NCBI RefSeq assembly: GCF_018129385.1
Contig: NZ_JAFCLN010000003.1
Location: 62,001-126,000, forward strand
DNA from: Bradyrhizobium lablabi
Lineage (GTDB): Bacteria > Pseudomonadota > Alphaproteobacteria > Rhizobiales > Xanthobacteraceae
Direction: 5' to 3'
DNA: 64,000 nt
Below, in pieces: positions 9,386-17,827 of the stretch (the stretch's first letter is position 1; every line of letters begins with the position of its first letter). The notes beneath the pieces were generated by a model. The model did no database searches. It was given only the letters and a program-made list of their open reading frames with translations, and was not told the origin of the DNA. A program made the position numbers and the translations under genes.

Positions 9386-10174
9386 ATGAACAAAATGGCA
9401 GCCCTCGATTTCTCGTCCTCCACCGGCGCGGTGCAGGCGCATCCGCAGTCCCTGCTCGACCTGCCCCATGGCGAAGCCCGGCAGAGCCTGCTCACGGTAC
9501 ACAGCATTCTTGAAGCAAGGTTGCCGAAAGCACCGCTCGCGATCTACGAAGCCGGCGGCGGTTCAACCAGTTTTCTGCCGCTGAGCGTGCTCGGCCGTGC
9601 GCATGTGACCGTGGTCGACATCGATGAAGACCAGATCCGCAACAATACCTACGCCCAGCAGACGATCCTCGGCGACATCCAGACGCACCGTTTTCCGCCT
9701 GATAGTTTCGACCTTGTGATCTGCTACAACGTCATCGAGCACGTGCCCGACGTCGACGCGGCGCTGCGCGGCTTCTGCCAGTCGATCAAGCGCGGCGGCC
9801 TGATCCTGATCGGCGCACCCAATCCGCGCTCATTGTCGGGCGTCGTCACAAAATACTCGCCGCACTGGTTCCACGTCTGGTTCTACCGCCATGTGCGCGG
9901 CGACAAGAAGGCCGGCCTGCCAGGCCAGGCGCCGTTCCCCACTCATTTCCATCCGCTCGTCACGCTGGCGAACCTCGAAGCGTTCGCGAAGCTGAATGGC
10001 CTGCAAGTGATCTACAAGAAGGAATATGAGAGCCCGCGCTATCCGGAAATGCGCAAGCGCATGCCGATGCTCGCTCGCCTGATCGACGTCGGCGCAAAAA
10101 TCCTGAACGCCCTGTTGCCGGGCAAGCGCGACGTGCGCCACGGCGACTACCACGTGATCCTGCGAAAGCTCTGA
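9386..10174 (+). CDS. SAM-dependent class I methyltransferase
   Basis: 262 residues beginning six bases after the flippase stop, so part of the same operon. Motif I is AIYEAGGGSTSF; the acidic residue of motif II is VVDIDED; motif IV is FDLVICYNVIEHVPD, which is typical of Methyltransf_11. The C-terminal 90 residues contain HFHPLVTLANLEAFAKLNGL, a substrate-side segment seen in methyltransferases acting on sugars. It probably methylates a sugar of the exopolysaccharide or its end. Exact position unknown. Confidence 0.78.
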   Translation: MNKMAALDFSSSTGAVQAHPQSLLDLPHGEARQSLLTVHSILEARLPKAPLAIYEAGGGSTSFLPLSVLGRAHVTVVDIDEDQIRNNTYAQQTILGDIQTHRFPPDSFDLVICYNVIEHVPDVDAALRGFCQSIKRGGLILIGAPNPRSLSGVVTKYSPHWFHVWFYRHVRGDKKAGLPGQAPFPTHFHPLVTLANLEAFAKLNGLQVIYKKEYESPRYPEMRKRMPMLARLIDVGAKILNALLPGKRDVRHGDYHVILRKL

Positions 10175-10541
10175 ACCGTGAACGCGATCCGGCCCGAAGC
10201 AAGCGTTGATTTGAGCCGTCGTCCGGCGATGCATTCGCGCGCGGGCGACGGTTTTCGGCTGCGCCGCTTCGACGAAGATCGAACCACTAACGGATCGTTA
10301 ATTTATGCGAGGCCCGCGCGGCCGAACGAGCGCGCCTGCATGCGGATAGTGCACCGGGAAAACTCCAGTTCTCGCCACAGCGGCAACGGTTTGTTTGCCT
10401 TTTCGGTGAATAGTCCCTCAATGAGTATGGTTAATTTTTCCTGTTGCGTTGTTTCCGCGTTCCCCGTTTGCGCGCGTGGCGTAACCCGAAGAGTAACCCC
10501 TCAGCCGTCGTGTGTTGCCGCTGGAATGAAAGCTGGGGCCG
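10175..10541. other. Promoter-bearing intergenic region upstream of the Wzz-like gene, 367 bases
   Basis: No credible gene. It contains a small palindrome TAACGGATCGTTA (10288-10300), an AT-rich stretch GGTTAATTTTTC (10429-10440) and a direct repeat GTAACCC at 10481 and 10493. These are plausible regulator or promoter elements for the co-polymerase/WecG/GalE unit, but no consensus promoter can be assigned by eye. Confidence 0.4.
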
Positions 10542-12845
10542 ATGCTGCAATATGACCAACCGATAGGCCAGGCGAAGCCCGACCCGCGGCCAGCACCGTC
10601 GGCGGGCTTTGACGTGCTTGAACTGGTCAATGTGCTCTGGCGGCGGCGGCTGATGATCGCCGGCGCCGCGCTGCTCGGCGCTTGCGCAGCCGTTGCCATC
10701 GGCAAGAGCCTGACGCCGCGATATACGGCCAGCGCACAGCTTTATGTCGATCCGCGCGAGCTTCAGCTTGTCGAGCGCGAACTCACACCGCGCTCGCAGG
10801 ACGTCTCGGGCCTCGCCATCGTGGTGGAAAGCCAGGCGCGCCTGATCACCTCGAACAAGGTATTGCTACAGGTGATCAAGGATACGAACCTCGAGAAGGA
10901 TCCCGAGTTCGGCGGCGGTCCCGCAACGAAGGGCATGTTTGCCACCCTGATCGGCGTGTTTGGCGTCGAACTGAAGCCGACAGCTGAACAGCGCAAGGAG
11001 AGCGAACTTGCAACGCTGGACGCGCTGAACAAGCACATCAATGTGAAGAAGACCGACCGCAGCTTTATCGTCGACGTCGACGTCTGGTCGGTCAATCCGG
11101 AAAAGGCGGCACAGCTCGCCAACGCCATCGCAAAGGCCTATCTCACGGAATCCTCGCGGTCGCAGGCCTACGCCGCGCGGCGGGCGACCTCCGACCTGTC
11201 GGGCCGGCTCAAGGAGTTGCAGGAGCGGCTGCGCAACGCCGAGAACGAGCTTGCGACTTACAAGGCGCAGAATAATTTCATCGGCACTCAGGACACGCTG
11301 ATCAGCGACCAGCAGCTTTCCGCCAGCAACCAGCGGCTCGCTGCGGCGCGGGCGCTGACGCTGGACGCGCAGGCCAAGTACGACCAGATCGAGGCCAGCC
11401 GCCGCGCTTCAACCGATGCCGGCGCGATTCCCGAGGCGCTTCAGTCTCCCACCATCGCCAATCTGCGGGCACAATACGCCGATGCGCGCAAGCGCCAGGC
11501 CGAGCTGATGAGCGAGCTCGGTCCGCGGCATCCTGCGCTGCGTCAGGTCGAGCAGCAGGTGGGCGATCTCAAGCGCAACATCAACGAAGAGCTCGACCGC
11601 TTCGTGCAGTCGGCCAAAAACGATCTCACCCGCGCGCGCGAATACGAAGCCTCGCTCAACAAGGCGCTGGAGACGCAGAAGCGCCAGAGCGTGCAGATGA
11701 GCCAGGCCTCCGTGCGCTTGCGCCAGCTCGAGCGAGAAGTGGAAGCCAGCCGCGACGTCTATCAATCCTTCCTGAAACGTTCGCGCGAGATCGAGGAGCA
11801 GGAAAGCCTCAACACCTCGAATGCCCGCATCACCAGCGACGCCACCGTGCCGCAGTTCCGCACCTTCCCGCCGCCGATGAGCCTGCTCGCGATGGTCGGC
11901 TTCATGTTCGGCGGTCTGGCCGCGGCCGGCTGGAGCATCGCGGCCGATCAGCTCAAGCGGCGGGAATCCGGGATTCAGCCGAATACGCCGGCACCGCCCG
12001 CTTCCTCGACGAAGCGGACGACGGCTGCGCCGATCAAGACACAAGCGCCGGTAAGCCCGCCACCTCGACCGCATCAGCCTGCGCCGGCGCGCGCGGAAAA
12101 GCCGCTGATCGCGCGCCTGCAAGAGTCTGACGTCGTGCGGACGCTCGGCGGCATCTTTGCCACTGGCACGATGCCGGACGCCACGCGCATGGGCTGGCCG
12201 ACGCCGCGCGCGGGCGAGCCCACGGCATTCGCGACCGCCATGCGCGAGATCCGCACAAGAGTCGCCGGACGTGGTGTCCCCAATACCATTCCAGTCGTGG
12301 CCGTGCTCGGCCCCGGCGAGGGTCTCGAGCGCAGCATCGCCGCGATGAACATCGCGCTCGCCGCCGCGCGCGACGGCGCCAGCGTGCTGATGATCGACGC
12401 CGACCATGCCTCGCATGCGCTCTCGGACAAGGTCGCGGGCTTCGGCAAGGCCGAGCCCAGCCGGCTTGGCTGGCTTTCGATCGGCAGCAAGGCGTTCCGT
12501 GCGATCAGGACCGCCAACGGCATTTCGATCCTGCCCACAGTCAAGGGCTCCGATGTCAAGGCAAGCGAAGCGATCCGCAAGGCGATCGCGCAGGCGCGTT
12601 CCGCCGGCGGCTATGACCTCGTCATCCTCGACGGCCCGGCCATGCCGGGCAGCGAGGCCGACCGCAAGCTGATCGAGATCGCCGACGGTCTCGTCGCGAT
12701 CCTGCCGGTCAGCCTCGACATCAATGAATGCATGGAAGAGATCATCGAAAGTCTTGATGGCGCCGAGCGCAAGCTGGTCGGCGTCGTCCTCAATGAATTG
12801 AACCCAACTCATACTCATCGCCAGCGGGACCAACGATATGCGTGA
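10542..12845 (+). CDS. Wzz/BY-kinase-like polysaccharide co-polymerase with degenerate Walker A
   Basis: 767 residues. An N-terminal Wzz region has its first helix at about 30-55 (RRRLMIAGAALLGACAAVAIG), a long periplasmic coiled coil (about 190-420) and a second helix near 448-470. A low-complexity Pro/Ala linker follows, then a C-terminal domain of the bacterial tyrosine-kinase fold. Walker A is GPGEGLERS at 590-598, lacking the usual GK[S/T] lysine, whereas Walker A' VLMIDAD and Walker B DLVILDGPA are kept. The C-terminus has no tyrosine cluster. Chain-length control and export are likely, ATP-driven autophosphorylation is doubtful. It overlaps the next gene by eight bases. Confidence 0.85.
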   Translation: MLQYDQPIGQAKPDPRPAPSAGFDVLELVNVLWRRRLMIAGAALLGACAAVAIGKSLTPRYTASAQLYVDPRELQLVERELTPRSQDVSGLAIVVESQARLITSNKVLLQVIKDTNLEKDPEFGGGPATKGMFATLIGVFGVELKPTAEQRKESELATLDALNKHINVKKTDRSFIVDVDVWSVNPEKAAQLANAIAKAYLTESSRSQAYAARRATSDLSGRLKELQERLRNAENELATYKAQNNFIGTQDTLISDQQLSASNQRLAAARALTLDAQAKYDQIEASRRASTDAGAIPEALQSPTIANLRAQYADARKRQAELMSELGPRHPALRQVEQQVGDLKRNINEELDRFVQSAKNDLTRAREYEASLNKALETQKRQSVQMSQASVRLRQLEREVEASRDVYQSFLKRSREIEEQESLNTSNARITSDATVPQFRTFPPPMSLLAMVGFMFGGLAAAGWSIAADQLKRRESGIQPNTPAPPASSTKRTTAAPIKTQAPVSPPPRPHQPAPARAEKPLIARLQESDVVRTLGGIFATGTMPDATRMGWPTPRAGEPTAFATAMREIRTRVAGRGVPNTIPVVAVLGPGEGLERSIAAMNIALAAARDGASVLMIDADHASHALSDKVAGFGKAEPSRLGWLSIGSKAFRAIRTANGISILPTVKGSDVKASEAIRKAIAQARSAGGYDLVILDGPAMPGSEADRKLIEIADGLVAILPVSLDINECMEEIIESLDGAERKLVGVVLNELNPTHTHRQRDQRYA

Positions 12846-13662
12846 GCGTCGCATCAATCCGATCGGAAGGGCCGCCACATCAGGCGTTCCCCGCATCACA
12901 CTGGGCGGGTTGCGGCTCGCCGTGCTCGACCTCGAGCAAACCGCCGATTTCATGATCGACATGGTTTTCCCGCAGCGGCGGGCCACCCGTCCGCTGTACC
13001 TGACCTCCGCCAATGGCGAGGTGCTGGCGCGCTGCTCGACCGAGCCGATGACCGACCGCCTGTTCCGGTCGGCCGACCTGATCAATGCCGACGGCCAGCC
13101 GCTGGTCACGGTGTCGCGCCTCAAGTCGAACACGCCGCTGCCGGAGCGTGTCGCCACCACCGACCTGTTTCACGTCGTCGCGCGCAAGGCGCAGGCCGCC
13201 GGGCTCTCCTTCTACATGTTCGGCGCGGACGAGGCCGAAAACACTGCTGCGGTCGCCAACGTCCGCAAGATGTATCCGCAGCTGAAGATCGTCGGACACC
13301 ACCACGGCTATCTGCGCGGCGAAGCGATGCGCGCCAAGGTCGACGAGATCAACGCGCTGGCGCCCGACTATCTCTGGATCGCGCTCGGCGTGCCCTATGA
13401 ACAGGCCTTCGTCGAGGAGTACACCCCGCACCTGTCAAATGTCGGCGTCATCAAGACGTCGGGCGGGTTGTTCAACTTCCTTTCAGGCAGCCGTTCGCGT
13501 GCACCGAAATGGATGCAGGACGCAAGCCTCGAATGGGCCTGGCGCATCTGGCTGGAGCCGCGCCGGCTGTTCTGGCGCTATCTGACCACCAACCCGCGCG
13601 CGCTCTATCTGTTGTTCAACAAGAGCCGCCCGCAGGTCACCGACCGCAGCGAGCACAACTGA
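12838..13662 (+). CDS. WecG/TagA/CpsF-family glycosyltransferase
   Basis: 274 residues of the GT26 family, which add a sugar such as ManNAcA or glucose to undecaprenyl-linked intermediates at the inner face of the membrane. Visible features are PLYLTSANGEVL, NADGQPLVT (the N-A-D-G motif that holds the catalytic Asp in this family), SFYMFGADE and the C-terminal EWAWRIWLEPRRLFWRYL, which is typical. It overlaps the co-polymerase gene by eight bases and is followed one base later by galE, so the three genes are one unit. Confidence 0.88.
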   Translation: MRERRINPIGRAATSGVPRITLGGLRLAVLDLEQTADFMIDMVFPQRRATRPLYLTSANGEVLARCSTEPMTDRLFRSADLINADGQPLVTVSRLKSNTPLPERVATTDLFHVVARKAQAAGLSFYMFGADEAENTAAVANVRKMYPQLKIVGHHHGYLRGEAMRAKVDEINALAPDYLWIALGVPYEQAFVEEYTPHLSNVGVIKTSGGLFNFLSGSRSRAPKWMQDASLEWAWRIWLEPRRLFWRYLTTNPRALYLLFNKSRPQVTDRSEHN

Positions 13663-13663
13663 C

Positions 13664-14698
13664 ATGGCAAAGCGTCCTGCCATCCTGGTGACGGGCGGCG
13701 CGGGCTATATCGGCTCGCATTGCTGCCGCGCGCTGGAGAAGGCCGGCTTCCGCCCTGTCGTCTATGACAACCTCTCCACCGGCCATCGCAGTTTTGTCAG
13801 CGGCGCGCTCGTTGTCGGCGATATCGCCGACAAGGCGACGCTGGCGCGCGCCTTTGCCGAGCACGAGATAGCGGCCGTGATGCATTTTGCGGCCTCCAGC
13901 CTCGTCGGCGAATCCGTGGCTGATCCGCAAAAGTACTATCTCAACAACCTTGCCGGCACGCTGGCGCTGCTCGACGCGATGCGCGAGGCGCAGTGTAACC
14001 GGCTGGTGTTCTCATCGACCGGCGCGGTCTATGGCAATGCCGACAGCAAGGCGCTGCCCGAAAACTACAACTGCGCGCCGATCAATCCCTATGGTGCCTC
14101 AAAATTCATGATCGAGCGCGTGCTGACGGACTATCGCGTGGCCTACGGCCTCGGCGCGTTCGCGCTGCGCTACTTCAACGCCAGCGGCGCTGATCTGGCC
14201 GGCGGCATCGGCGAGCTGCGTGAGATCGAAACCCATCTCATTCCGCGCGCGATGATGGCGCTACAGGGCCACGTGCCTGATTTCGCCGTGTTCGGCGACG
14301 ACTACGACACGCCCGACGGCACCGCGATCCGCGACTACATCCATGTCACCGATCTCGCGGCCGCGCATGTCGCGGCGCTCAAGCTGTTGCTGGAGGGCCA
14401 TTCCGGCGGCGCCTTCAATCTCGGCACCGGCAACGGCTTTTCGGTGCGCGAGATCCTGGCGGCGATCGCAACCGAGACCGGTCGCGAGGTGCCGCATGTC
14501 GTCAAACCGCGCCGCGCAGGCGATCCCACCTATCTGGTTGCCGATGCTTCGGCGGCGCGCGACGTCCTGAAGTTCGTGCCGAAACATTCAGACTTGAAAA
14601 CCATCATCCGCACCGCTTGGGCCTGGCACAGGAAGGCTCACCCGCTGAAGACGGGAGAGCCGGCCAATTCGGACAAAAGTCTTTCGCCGGCTGCGTGA
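13664..14698 (+). CDS. galE: UDP-glucose 4-epimerase
   Basis: 344 residues, normal GalE length. The N-terminal Rossmann motif is GGAGYIGSH at 11-19, and the SDR catalytic pair is Tyr143/Lys147 in NPYGASK, with Ser in the FSSTGAVYG segment. ALRYFNASGAD and RDYIHVTDLA are also standard GalE segments. The enzyme interconverts UDP-glucose and UDP-galactose using bound NAD, in the cytoplasm, supplying donor for the polysaccharide. It is the last gene of this rightward run and ends one base before the stop of the convergent DUF1080 gene, with no room for a separate terminator. Confidence 0.93.
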   Translation: MAKRPAILVTGGAGYIGSHCCRALEKAGFRPVVYDNLSTGHRSFVSGALVVGDIADKATLARAFAEHEIAAVMHFAASSLVGESVADPQKYYLNNLAGTLALLDAMREAQCNRLVFSSTGAVYGNADSKALPENYNCAPINPYGASKFMIERVLTDYRVAYGLGAFALRYFNASGADLAGGIGELREIETHLIPRAMMALQGHVPDFAVFGDDYDTPDGTAIRDYIHVTDLAAAHVAALKLLLEGHSGGAFNLGTGNGFSVREILAAIATETGREVPHVVKPRRAGDPTYLVADASAARDVLKFVPKHSDLKTIIRTAWAWHRKAHPLKTGEPANSDKSLSPAA

Positions 14699-14699
14699 T

Positions 14700-15302
14700 C
14701 TACAGCGGCTTGATCTGCACCTTGCGCCACTTGATCACGCCGGAGCCGTATTGCAACGCGATCGGCCCGCTGGCGAGCTTGGAATCCTGCGCGTCGACCG
14801 TTTTCTGTCCATTGAATATAACGACCAGATGCGGGCCCTTGGCGGTGATGTCAAACGTGTTCCACTTGCCGCCGGCCTTCGGCATCGGATCGACCTTGCC
14901 GACGTCGACGATCGCGCCGGTGCCGTAGGTCGGGTCCGGACGCTTGTCGAAGATGTTGACCTCGTAGCAGAGCTTGGAGTCGATCTTGCCGCGCTCGGCG
15001 CAGCGGATGAAGATGCCGCTGTTGGTGTCGTCATCGGCCCAGAACTCGGCCTTGATCTGGAAATCCTTCCAGGATTCTTTGCTGACGAGATAGGAAGGAT
15101 CCTTGCCCTCGGTGATCTTGTCGGCAACGAGCGCGCCGTCCTTCATCGCCCAATTGGCTTTGCCGACCTCGGTCCAGTCTCCCATCTTGCTGCCGTCAAC
15201 CAGCGTGACCCAGCCGTCCTGGCCGGAAGCCGTGCCGGAAAATTGAATGGCGGCGGCGCCGATCAACAGGCCGGCGGCGAGTGTCGCGAGATGCTTGGTC
15301 AA
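14700..15302 (-). CDS. Exported DUF1080 (3-keto-disaccharide hydrolase-like) protein
   Basis: 200 residues from a TTG at 15300-15302, chosen over a longer frame because a strong GGGAGGA lies about six bases upstream and the protein then starts with a clean signal peptide (TLTKHLATLAAGLLIGAAAIQFSGTASGQ). The mature part is a concanavalin-like beta sandwich of the DUF1080 family: WVTLVDGSKMGDWTEVG, EFWADDDTNSGIFIRC, then the closing ALQYGSGVIKWRKVQIKPL. Family members include hydrolases of 3-keto sugars, acting in the periplasm. Function here is inferred only from family. Confidence 0.78.
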   Translation of the reverse strand: MTKHLATLAAGLLIGAAAIQFSGTASGQDGWVTLVDGSKMGDWTEVGKANWAMKDGALVADKITEGKDPSYLVSKESWKDFQIKAEFWADDDTNSGIFIRCAERGKIDSKLCYEVNIFDKRPDPTYGTGAIVDVGKVDPMPKAGGKWNTFDITAKGPHLVVIFNGQKTVDAQDSKLASGPIALQYGSGVIKWRKVQIKPL

Positions 15303-15521
15303 GGTTAGTCCTCCCGGTTTGATTTTGGTTGGCTGAAACCTATCACCGCGACGCGCGGCGTAAATACGGCATTCATGCTGCGTTGCAGTTTGTTCTGCCA
15401 TGGCGACGCCGGTCACACATGCAGGCGCATGTCTTGTCGTTCGGGCGAAGGCGCGGCTAGCATCGCGGTGACATTCAAGACGAGCACATCCGAACTCGCG
15501 AAGTTGGCAAGAGAGGAACAG

Positions 15522-16028
15522 ATGCCGAATGCCCGTCCCTGGCGATACCTCGTGGCGCCGCTGGCGCTGGCCGGCATGCTCGGCTTCGCTTGCGCCGCCG
15601 AGCTCAATCCGGCCGCCGTCACCTACAAGCTGCCGGACCAGATTCCATGGGGTCCGGTGAACCCGTCAGGCTCGCAACAGGCTGTCGTTGTAGGGGATTT
15701 GAACAAGCCGGGCTTCTACGTGGTCTACAACCGATGGACCAAGGGCAATCATTTCAGCCGGCCGCATTTCCATCCCAACGACCGCTACATCGTCGTGCTG
15801 CAAGGCACATGGTGGGTGGGATCGGGACCGAAATTCGATCCCGACAACGCCGTGGCGATGCCGGCCGGCAGTTTCGTCACGCATTACGGCAAGCAGGTGC
15901 ATTGGGACGGCGCCAAGGACGAGGACACCGTGCTGCTGATCATGGGCGAAGGCCCGGCGACGTCGACGCGGGCAGAAGATAAACAAACCCCGGCGCGGCA
16001 ACTCTATTCCACGAATTTTTCTCCGTGA
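15522..16028 (+). CDS. Exported cupin-domain protein
   Basis: 168 residues from the ATG at 15522, which has AGAGAGGAA nearby; an upstream in-frame ATG gives an unlikely leader. A signal peptide (RYLVAPLALAGMLGFACAAE) is followed by a single cupin barrel: HFSRPHFHPNDRYIVVLQGTWW gives the metal-binding His/Asn/Glu-like set and THYGKQVHWDGAKDED gives the second motif. Cupins bind a metal ion and cover many enzymes and binding proteins, so the reaction cannot be named. It sits six bases before an amidohydrolase gene and is probably cotranscribed with it. Confidence 0.75.
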   Translation: MPNARPWRYLVAPLALAGMLGFACAAELNPAAVTYKLPDQIPWGPVNPSGSQQAVVVGDLNKPGFYVVYNRWTKGNHFSRPHFHPNDRYIVVLQGTWWVGSGPKFDPDNAVAMPAGSFVTHYGKQVHWDGAKDEDTVLLIMGEGPATSTRAEDKQTPARQLYSTNFSP

Positions 16029-16034
16029 GGACGC

Positions 16035-17135
16035 ATGACTCTCCTGTTTCAGTGCAAGACGTGCGGCCCCGCAACCGACCACGGCAGCGCGCCTGCGCGC
16101 ACCGGAAAAGCAAAACCGTGGCGCACCATCGACATCCATTGCCACTGCATGGTGCCCGAAGCCAATGCGATGGTGGAGAAGGCGACCGGCATTGCCGGCG
16201 GCGGCCATACGCCGAATGCCAATACCCATGTCAACGAATTGACCAGGCGCATTCAGCCGCAGCGCGGCAAGATCGATTTTCCAAAGCTGACCGATCTCGA
16301 GACGCGGCTGGCCGAGATGGACCGCACCGGCATCGATGTGCAGGTAGTCTCGCCCTATCCCGGCCATTTCGTCTATGCGGCGCCGCCGGAGGTGGCGCGC
16401 GATAGCTGTCATATCGTCAACAACCATATCGCCGAGATGATCGCCAAGCACCCGGACCGGCTGATGGGCATGGGCATCGTGCCGTTGCAGGACCCCGGCA
16501 TGGCGGTGGCCGAGCTCGACCGCACGGTGAAGCAGCTCGGCTTTCGCGGCGTCGAGCTCTGCACCAATGTTCGCGGCGTCGATCTTACCCGCGCGGGCCT
16601 CGAAAAATTCTTCGCACGCGTCGAGGAGCTCGGCGTGATGATCTTCTTGCATCCGTTCGGCACCAGCCTGGTCGGCCGCATGGAGGATCACTATTTTCCG
16701 AACACGATCGGGCATCCCCTCGATTCAGCGCTGTGCGTGGGACAACTGATCTTCGACGGTTACCTCGAACGCTTTCCAAAGCTGAAGATCTGCATCGCCC
16801 ATGGCGGCGGCTATCTGCCGGCCTATTGGGGCCGCTTCGATCATGCCTGGGCACATCGCGAGGATTCCCGTGTCCATATCAAGAAGCCCCCGTCGGAATA
16901 TCTGAGAAAGCTCTATTTCGACACGGTCGTGTTCGACGAGCGCGAACTCAAACATTTGATCGAGATCTGGGGCGCCGACCATATCATGCTCGGCACCGAC
17001 TATCCCTTCGACATGGCGGAACCGGACCCGGTCGGTTTCCTCGGCCGCGTCAAGGGCGTCAGCAAAGAAGACATGGCGCTGGTCGCAGGCGGCAACGCGG
17101 AACGGTTGCTGGGACTGGCCAAGGCGAAGGCCTAG
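16035..17135 (+). CDS. ACMSD-like amidohydrolase (Amidohydro_2)
   Basis: 366 residues. The metal-binding HxH is in TIDIHCHCMVPEA near residue 38, a conserved His is in HGGGYLPAYWGRFDHAW, and the active-site Asp is in HIMLGTDYPFDMAEPDPVGF. These are the features of the 2-amino-3-carboxymuconate semialdehyde decarboxylase branch, which decarboxylates or hydrates aromatic breakdown products with Zn. The first 20 residues carry CKTCG, an odd CxxC addition ahead of the domain. It follows the cupin gene closely; two related amidohydrolases lie near 58-60 kb. Confidence 0.82.
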   Translation: MTLLFQCKTCGPATDHGSAPARTGKAKPWRTIDIHCHCMVPEANAMVEKATGIAGGGHTPNANTHVNELTRRIQPQRGKIDFPKLTDLETRLAEMDRTGIDVQVVSPYPGHFVYAAPPEVARDSCHIVNNHIAEMIAKHPDRLMGMGIVPLQDPGMAVAELDRTVKQLGFRGVELCTNVRGVDLTRAGLEKFFARVEELGVMIFLHPFGTSLVGRMEDHYFPNTIGHPLDSALCVGQLIFDGYLERFPKLKICIAHGGGYLPAYWGRFDHAWAHREDSRVHIKKPPSEYLRKLYFDTVVFDERELKHLIEIWGADHIMLGTDYPFDMAEPDPVGFLGRVKGVSKEDMALVAGGNAERLLGLAKAKA

Positions 17136-17193
17136 CAACCTTTGCTGCGGCCGGGCGTTTTCGTCTCACCTTATTGTTCAAGGGAGAAGCAAC

Positions 17194-17418
17194 ATGACCG
17201 CTGCCGCAGATATCAGGGAACACATGGACGTCATTTCTTCCGACAAAAAGACGGTCGGCAAGGTCGATCACATGGAAGGCGCCGACAAGATCAAACTGAC
17301 GAAATCAAGCTCACCGGATGGCAAGCATCACTTCATTCCGCTTTCCTGGGTCGATCACGTCGACCAGCACGTGCACCTCAACAAGTCGGGTTCGGACGTG
17401 ACGTCGCAATGGCAGTAA
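17194..17418 (+). CDS. DUF2171-domain small protein
   Basis: 74 residues, preceded by GGGAGAAGCAAC. The sequence IREHMDVISSDKKTVGKVDHMEG and FIPLSWVDHVDQHVHLNKS matches the PRC-barrel-like DUF2171 family, common in soil alphaproteobacteria and of unknown role. It is soluble, acidic and lacks a signal peptide. It is 58 bases downstream of the amidohydrolase gene. Confidence 0.8.
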   Translation: MTAAADIREHMDVISSDKKTVGKVDHMEGADKIKLTKSSSPDGKHHFIPLSWVDHVDQHVHLNKSGSDVTSQWQ

Positions 17419-17462
17419 CGGCGACCCGTCCGCGGGATTGTTTCCTGCGTTGAAGCCGCTAA

Positions 17463-17488
17463 CATCGAGGCTCAGGAGAGCCTCGATG
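17463..17488 (+). promoter_or_regulatory. Perfect hairpin enclosing the ribosome binding site and start codon of the next gene
   Basis: An 11-base stem CATCGAGGCTC/GAGCCTCGATG closes a four-base loop AGGA. The loop holds four bases of the Shine-Dalgarno sequence AGGAG and the last three stem bases are the ATG at 17486-17488. There is no T-run after it, so a translation-control structure is more likely than a rightward terminator. It could also end leftward transcripts from the gene at 17801-21358. Confidence 0.6.
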
Positions 17489-17827
17489 CATCCGGCGGCA
17501 AGATTGCAGTTCAAGCGCGTCATGGACGAATTCGTGCAGTGGCGCGCGATCGCGGAAGACGAACGTCCTCCAGCTCCTGCCTGGTGGTGGGGGCCGGCGT
17601 TCGAGTTGTGCGATATCGATGAACGGCTGCCGCTCCACTGGTGCGGCCCGCTCCGTCTTCCGCAAGGGGCGAGCTATGCGGCAGCCGCGAAGGTGCTGCG
17701 CGATGCGATGGCCGGGCAGACACTGGTTCCGTGGCCCTATGATTTTTCCAGCAAGGTGAAATCGACGGATTCCGACGTGCGGGACCTGCACGTGCAGCCG
17801 TCAGACGACAGCGCGTTTCCGCCGTGA
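17486..17827 (+). CDS. Hypothetical protein, 113 residues
   Basis: I do not recognise the family. The start is the ATG at 17486 with AGGAGAG seven bases upstream; a TTG at 17438 in the same frame is weaker. The protein is rich in Trp and Pro ([29 protein letters not shown]), with a C-terminal acidic tail, no signal peptide and no membrane helix. Its last 27 bases overlap the end of the convergent GGDEF-EAL gene. The start codon lies in a perfect hairpin, which suggests its translation is limited or conditional. Confidence 0.55.
   Translation: MHPAARLQFKRVMDEFVQWRAIAEDERPPAPAWWWGPAFELCDIDERLPLHWCGPLRLPQGASYAAAAKVLRDAMAGQTLVPWPYDFSSKVKSTDSDVRDLHVQPSDDSAFPP

Noticed and set aside
10178..10555. 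Small rightward frame in the spacer before the Wzz-like gene
   Set aside because: No domain and no good ribosome binding site; it spans AT-rich promoter-like DNA and overlaps the start of the true gene.
11409..13160. Leftward frame of 583 codons opposite the Wzz-like and WecG-like genes
   Set aside because: Composition is that of a high-GC antisense frame and no motif is visible, whereas the forward genes have clear domains.
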